Source: Pocillopora verrucosa | Lineage: Eukaryota > Cnidaria > Anthozoa > Scleractinia > Pocilloporidae | Assembly: GCF_036669915.1 (NCBI RefSeq) | Contig: NC_089321.1 | Span: 1,209,501-1,273,500 of the forward strand | DNA: 64,000 bases | Direction of reading: 5' to 3' | Made by a program: the position numbers and the translations under genes | Shown: one piece after another, positions 57,627-64,000 of the stretch | Layout: every line of letters begins with the position of its first letter | Position numbering within the stretch: position 1 is the stretch's first letter | Notes under the pieces: model-generated | The model's database searches: none | Told to the model about the DNA's origin: nothing | The model's input: the letters and a program-made list of their open reading frames with translations, nothing else

Positions 57627-57740
57627 CTTGATTCAGTCGTAAGAACAAGCTGGAGAAAGAAGAATAAAAAACAACCAACTTTGGTTAAATTTGTAAATAT
57701 ACGAGGCACTTCTAAGAATGTCGGTGTAAATTCCCGGCCT

Positions 57741-57935
57741 TAATGAACCCTATCACTCCCAAAGGGTGATCAACTTTTTAGTTCTCATATTAATACTGAG
57801 AGAGAAATAAGAGTGGGCAAAGTTATCAGCCATAGAGTATTGTGCTGATTTAACTCTAAATTCTCCTACGTGACAAACAACGAAATACAACGCCGCTAAA
57901 AGGGAGAATTACTAGTCCGGTCTTCGGAGTCAAAG
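57741..57935. mobile_element. TTAA-family MITE relic (subfamily I)
   Basis: It starts TTAATGAACCCTATCACTCC, then CCAAAGGGTGATCAAC. The right half is altered and the end is not defined. Confidence 0.4.
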
Positions 57936-60900
57936 CGTAACGAGACAGTTTCTCGGGTTGCCAGTGATTCTCCTTGAACTGTATGTTCAGTAGTTTACTC
58001 TCAAAAGTATTCTTGCAAGGTCATTAGCTCGCTCGTCTCGCACTCGTGTATAATAAAATCAGCCTTCTTTTTTTAAGCCTTCTCATCCTAATATCAGTGC
58101 ACATTCCCCATACTTTTCCCTAGTCATCTCCTGTGGTACTGAGGTACTGACAAGGGGAATTTGTTTAAAAATCAAGAACTTCTTTAGTTGGTCATCTTTC
58201 TTTTACTCTCTTGGCCTTGATAACCGATTAAAATCTTTGTTTTCTTTCAGACGAGAACAGAAAAGCTTCATCGTTCATTCAGCTTTGTATCTTATCAACA
58301 TTTGACCTCATCAACGAAAAAAAAAAATTCAAAACGGAAAGAGTGTTGAGGCGGCTAGATCTTTGAAATCAAAGTAGTTCTGTTAACCGTAAGATGAGAC
58401 CCTGATCATGAAACACTTAAATACTAAGCACGTTGGAATCCTTTTCTTTCTTCACCCTCCCTAGCCTCAAGCGTACCATTACAAGCACTTAAACCCCAAG
58501 TGGTCAATTTCAACAGAAATGTACAAGCACTTTAATTCCTGCGTGCTGATGCTAAATATAGAACGAATTGGCCCTAAATTTGTCGCAGGATGCATGCAAA
58601 TTGAGTAAAAATACATCGCCACGGGGAGATTGATTTCCTGATAGTATAAATACCTAAGTTCTTCTCAGTCTTAATATGTTTCTCTGTTATTTGTAGAGAG
58701 TTTGAAGCAATTGTAGCTTCAACAATAGTGTGCGCAATTGTTAAATGTCATTACAAAGTCATGCCAGCATACCTACATTTCGGGAAGACACTTTAGACGA
58801 TTGAACTCGAAGTAAGCTGGCTTTCTTGTCCAAAATAAGACTAAAAACTAACTAAAGATCATGCGGCACATTCCTTAAATTCGATTGGAAAACATCTTCA
58901 CGTGTTCATCGGCAGGCGAAAATTAATTTCGTCTTTCTCTTCCATGGTAACTAAAAACACATTTACATGTAGTGACGACCGGTACATGTATATTGGTTGA
59001 TTATCATATATTATGGAGTCTGCTAACTCACACAGAAATATTACGGAATACCACCAATAAGCGGTCAGATGAGCCTCCTCGGACTCAAAGAATCTTGAAA
59101 AGGCTGGTTAGCTATGTGTTTCGAACTAGGAAGCGACAAAATAAAAAGAAAAATAGAAGATGACTGAAACACACGCACGCGATAGAAACTTGTGATCATC
59201 TTTATGAATTCAAGTTGCGTTCAGTGCTCGGGTATCCGAGCACTGAAATAACAAGGACCATAGCAGGCACGGAACCATTCTTCTTCGACTGACTCTATCA
59301 AAATACAAGTAGCACAGTAACCGTGTGCTGTTCTTTTTAAATCAAATAAACCAGCAAAAAAAATGCGAAATATACTGGGCGAAAGTTTTAACACTACGAC
59401 AATATTCTTGTAATTATCGCGAACGTCACGCACTACCTTGCCACGGTCGATCGGTGAAAGCTGTCCTTGAGAAGTTGTGAGATGATAGAGCTTTGTATAA
59501 ACTTTGGGTAAATTTTGTATAAACGTATTTGATGAGCTTAAGGTCTTCTTGCAGGTATGCTTCTCTGTTCCGCACACCAACAAGGCTATTACTGCGATTT
59601 CAGGAGTCCGTTTAGTGTAGCTGTTTCGTAACCTCAAATTGATATTTCGATATTTCAGAAAAAGGCCTTTTCAGTCCGCTCTTCCAGAATTAAACAGGTC
59701 ATCGTACTTTTATTGAAATAACAAGGCTAAATGTTCGACAAAACGAATCCTTTTCAAACGGGATCTAAACTTCTAAGGTGACTGTGGACAGTCTGCGTAA
59801 CACTGAGGAAACCGTTCTCACGCTGCAAAGCTTGACAAGGCGCCGTGAAATGCGACTGATGACACCTTTGAAGGAGAACTATTACTGCTCAATATATTTT
59901 ATGCTCACACGTAAATGTGTCCCTTTTAATTTTTATGAAGCTGGTTAGGAGGATATGAGCTTCACTGAATGTTGAAGTTTCAAATAAAATTAGGAAAGGC
60001 AAACAAATGCAAAAAGTAACACTTAGCGATAGGAGAGACCACTGAACAACTACACTCGTGTACGGGGAAGAACAGCAATTCATAGAATGAATTGTATTTG
60101 TAGAGTACCTCTCTATATATCAATGGCGAGATATTTTATTTCTCAAGGAAAAAAAAGCGATTCGCCTTTATTATCAGCTTTGACTTCTGACCAATCGATC
60201 TATACAGTCTCATGTTACTTCATTTTCAATAAACTTTCATTCCCGCAGCTGATAAGCGTGGTCTGCTAGTAAGGAAACCAACAGCTGAGGATTTCTTCCG
60301 TGTGAAGTATTTTGGACATAGCTTGCACGGAAATTCGAACTTGATACATACCTCGAGCTCATTTCACTTCATAAGCATATCAAAACCCAGTCAAATGTTT
60401 GTTTCGCTTTTGACTGGCTTCCATAAGTTCCCCCAGTAAACTGAAGTCTTAGTCATGTGTAAAAAGCGTGTATGCATGAAAACAGTCAACAGAGGGTACG
60501 TTCACCTGAACTCAATCAGTTAAAACGAAGGTAACTTGTCCCACATACCACCAACCTGTTACTAAGTCATATAGCGAGATAGCAAATTAAGGCCGGTACA
60601 TAAAGAAAGTATCAGAAGACTGAACAGAAGAGTCTAGCTAGTATTAAAATTGTATGTCCACACTGACAGTCCTGATATATGGTCGGGCGTTCGACCAAGT
60701 CACTTAAAACACAAAACCACATTTCTACCGTCAAGACAGGAACCCGTATTTTAAAGATATGAAATACACTTTGTCTACAAGGAACAAACTTTGGCTCAAT
60801 GATTGTTATGTTGGATAAATCACAAGCGAAAAAGTGAAGATTCAGGCGAGTCGCAAACCAAGCGGGTACTAGATGATCGATTGAACTTAAGTTGCGAGAT

Positions 60901-63900
60901 CAACCACAAGCTCAAACGCTACTTTCAGCGCGATCAAACAATTATCTGATAACGTTTTCACACAAATAGTCGAAGAATATGTTTTTCTAACGTACCTATA
61001 ACGTAAAGGAGTAAAAGCGGTCAACTACAAGAGAAATTTACCTTTTTCTGTGACCGTGTCTTCGCCGATTGATGAATTCGTTCCTGTAAAGGACACAGAG
61101 CGTAGCGTTGTATTGATTTACAGACCACGTGATCTGTTGTGTCAGTCAACGCCGAACAAAGGGAGCCGATTACTTGAAGAAAGCAGACTAAAGACGTGTG
61201 AAAATTTTTGTTTTGAATAAGGTAGCTTGCGTTTGGAGCAGAAAAGGGTCATTCGCGCAGAAGTTTAAGAAAAGAAACTGAGACAGACTTTGTTCGTAAA
61301 ATTTATGAAGCGTTATTATCGGCAAGCCATTGCTCTGAATCTATGGACTTTTCAACAACGAGGCTCTCTTCTAGATTTCATTGTTTGAACAACTAAAGTT
61401 GCTCTGTGGTAAGATCATTCGTAATAAAGTGCACTTATCAATGACCGTTTCGCACAAGTAGTGCCAAAAGAACACGAAAGAATTGAAATTAACTTCAGAG
61501 CTAAGCTGCGAGCGAGTGTAGAGGATCATACGCTTGAAAGATGAAATGCAGCTTACTCTTGAATATTTGATTACTTATTGTCATCCAGCGAAGTAAAACA
61601 ACAGAGGCTTGCAAGAATGGAAGGACATGGTGAAATTGTGAGAGGGCTTACTTTTCAATCATCGCAAGAATGATGGTTGCACCTTGAGTTTTATTTACTC
61701 GACGTTTTGATGGCAGATATTCGTCCATGCAAATGCCTGAGATGCAGATGTTCGGCGGACTCAGTCCATGATAGGTCACCGAGTGTTGTTCAGTTCATCA
61801 CCCAGCCATAATCCACAGAAAAAGCCCAAGTTCCAAGCGCAAGTTTTCACCAGGAGTTGAACCTAAAACAGTATTGTTTCTGATGTTCTAACACTAAACA
61901 CATTAAAAGTTATGCTACTCGTAACTCTCTTCCCTGGCAGTTGTAACTCTTTGAAAGTTAGCAGTATTCGGAACAGAACTGAAGATTAGGTTACTAAGAA
62001 GGAGGGAGTTTTTAACTGTAAGTCATGAATTTGAAATATTACTGAACGTAACGCAATGTTTAACTGCCCGGCAGTCTGAAATGTTCGCAGAATTTCCGCT
62101 GAAAGTTTCTTTCAAACTTCCTATGAATATCAGACATTTGTTGCGAAATGTCAAGCGATTCCAAAACTATCTTTGGTCTTTTAGAGGACAAATTTTCTGA
62201 GCTTGTGTATAGCATATAATCGCCAGGTTTGCGACACTAGGAAACATTTCTGACTTAGGAATTTTATAAAATACACAACCTCAGAAAATTCTGCCTTTTA
62301 AAAACCAAAACAATTTTGGAATCGGATGACATCCCTCAGTAAACAAACCTCAAACACTTTAATTAAGTTTTTATATGCATGAGGCATTCTATGGGAATTC
62401 GGTGAATATTCAGTCTTCCTGCAGGGCCATTAGTCTATTTGAGAGCGAGTTTTTAAACAAAGCCGAACTTATATTTGTCATGAGTAGGACGTTAATGATC
62501 TGTTAAAAATACCGGGGTACACAACAGAAGCCATATGAAAGGCTTTAAATCTGAGGCAATAAGAAATATGTCCGAAATTGATTCATTTAGAAACAGACTG
62601 CAGCTAAGAAAATTGAGACACGATATTTCTCTTTGTAATCTGTTAAAACAGCTCAGTAACACTGATTCGTGTTTATTCACTCGTGTAAATATCGATGACA
62701 ATTACGTGTTTAAACTGAGTTCAACATTTAACCTTCTTAGTTTAAACTTACACAAGGTCTTTGCTTGAACCATTTCAAAGTTTTGTTAGCAGAACACTGG
62801 GTGTTTTCATGCGCTGCACCATAGGGCTTGATAGACGGCAAGAGAGTCTCTTCAAACTAGTGGCAGAGTACCCAATTTGCAGAGTTATTTGCAAGAAGGC
62901 TGGAGACTAGATATTGCCAACAAACTTTACCAGAGTCTCTCTCGACCCCAGAGTACAAAAAGTAAAAATACCGGTAGTATAAGGAAAAGCTGAGGCAAAT
63001 ATATAATGGACTAGACCCCTTTCTAGAAAGAGCAAGGTCTCAATAACATTTTCCAAAAGGGGCTGCTGATGATGTAATAGGCGGCTGTACCCGAAAAGGG
63101 GTCTTACGGCGAAACCCAAACACGACAGCCTGTTCGAAGGCTCAATAGATGCCAGTAGGAGCCCTTATGAGAGGCGGTAGACTACCGGTAGCCGGCTTTT
63201 TTTGCAATACTTCAGTTACTTCAAGCAACAGAAATCAAAACAATCTCTGGAGTCAGTCAAAAAGACAGACTTCACAATCTATTATTTCGAAGTCATCGAC
63301 GCTCTAGAACAATTAAATGGGCAATGTAACAGCACTTTTTGTCTTATCCATGACTATTTGTGCCGTTGAAAAGACATATCGAGAAATTTGTCGACAGTAA
63401 TCTATGAGATTCGTTCTGAAAGGGACTAAAACATCACAATAGCTCTAAAGACGACTCAACACAAGATATTAATACTCTTAACACATTTACAAGTGCGTTA
63501 CCTAATCAAATTGTGTTTGCAATGTCAGTGGTTGGTGACGATAAATACTGTGAGGGTCAACAGCAAAATTTTCATCGATCACCAACTATGATTTTTCTTT
63601 GATGTAGAAAAGTCAATTTCCAACCAATCTGCAATGCATTCCTCTCTCCCACACTAATAGTTTTACAGCAGGAACATCAAAGTTTGAGAATCACAAAAAT
63701 GTTCGTAAAAAACCTTTCGTGTTCGTTATCTACGATTCACTTTTATCCTCTCCATTCCTAGCCAGTGTTATTTCCTCTGGTTCTTTGCCTCCTTTCTTAA
63801 TCTAACGTTCTTTAGCTCAATCACGTTGCAGCAAGTTTAGTTTGCACCTGGCAAACAATGAGTCGAAATTTCGAATCCGTGCTGGTTTAATTTCTTCCAG

Positions 63901-64000
63901 ACCAAAGTAAAGAGCTGGCGCTTACTGTCGAAAATTTCTATTATTACACGATCGTTTTGCAGCCCGGGAATTTGTCACGCAGCCGTCAGATCTCGGGAAA
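57936..64000. other. 6 kb without a supportable coding gene
   Basis: A truncated, inverted subfamily II MITE lies at about 58076-58215. Open frames at 59221-59637 (minus), 62492-62768 and 62907-63119 have no recognised domain or splice-consistent ends. Part of this may be the 5' UTR and promoter of the PCGF gene. Donor-like GT sites on the minus strand occur after CACAGAAAAAG (about 61041) and after GAGCTCGAG (about 60352). I cannot choose between them. Confidence 0.4.

Noticed and set aside
59221..59637. 138-codon minus-strand frame
   Set aside because: There is no domain, no convincing splice sites and no repeat elsewhere. Its length is not exceptional for AT-rich DNA of this size.

Overview
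The window is eukaryotic and looks like an animal, most likely a stony coral or close anthozoan relative. This rests on intron-rich genes with GT-AG junctions, AT-rich intergenic DNA, metazoan families (sorcin, Polycomb-group RING, Ly6/uPAR, METTL27-like) and a dense load of tRNA-derived SINEs and short inverted-repeat transposons of the kind common in coral genomes. The taxon is an inference. No rRNA gene, intact tRNA gene or CRISPR was seen.

Left part (1-26.2 kb): an old Tigger/pogo transposon relic (1-2690) carries an unrelated Crypton-like recombinase fragment. A relic of a local duplication (2685-3290) and a 2.6-kb minisatellite with a 48-bp unit (3490-6105) follow. Then come two directly repeated blocks, A (6230-13512) and B (15495-24754), separated by a spacer with a LINE fragment. 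Each block carries, on the minus strand, a copy of an unrecognised gene for a Cys-Pro-rich protein. Copy B reconstructs as a clean 3-exon, 244-residue protein made of two homologous, exon-encoded domains with 11 Cys-Pro dipeptides. Copy A is broken: exon 1 and the start of exon 2 are deleted and the exon-3 splice acceptor AG is changed to GG. This is the least explained and most interesting system in the window.

Middle (26.2-42 kb): a perfect 8-bp-TSD palindromic MITE; a 3-exon minus-strand gene for a secreted, probably GPI-anchored Ly6/uPAR three-finger protein (26689-31022); a long-TIR foldback element (31590-33205); a two-exon METTL27-like methyltransferase (34723-36143, minus) whose C-terminal exon I could not find; and several MITEs, including two sharing one TTAA target.

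Right part (42-64 kb): a 10-exon plus-strand sorcin gene (42149-51224, 198 residues) faces a 9-exon minus-strand Polycomb group RING finger gene of PCGF2/PCGF4 type (52514-57626, 487 residues). The two are convergent, with a hairpin MITE between them. From 57.6 to 64 kb I see only repeats and possible 5' UTR sequence of the PCGF gene.

All gene models were assembled by eye from splice sites and phase. Each complete model sums to a multiple of three with no internal stop. No database search was possible, so family names come from motif recognition.
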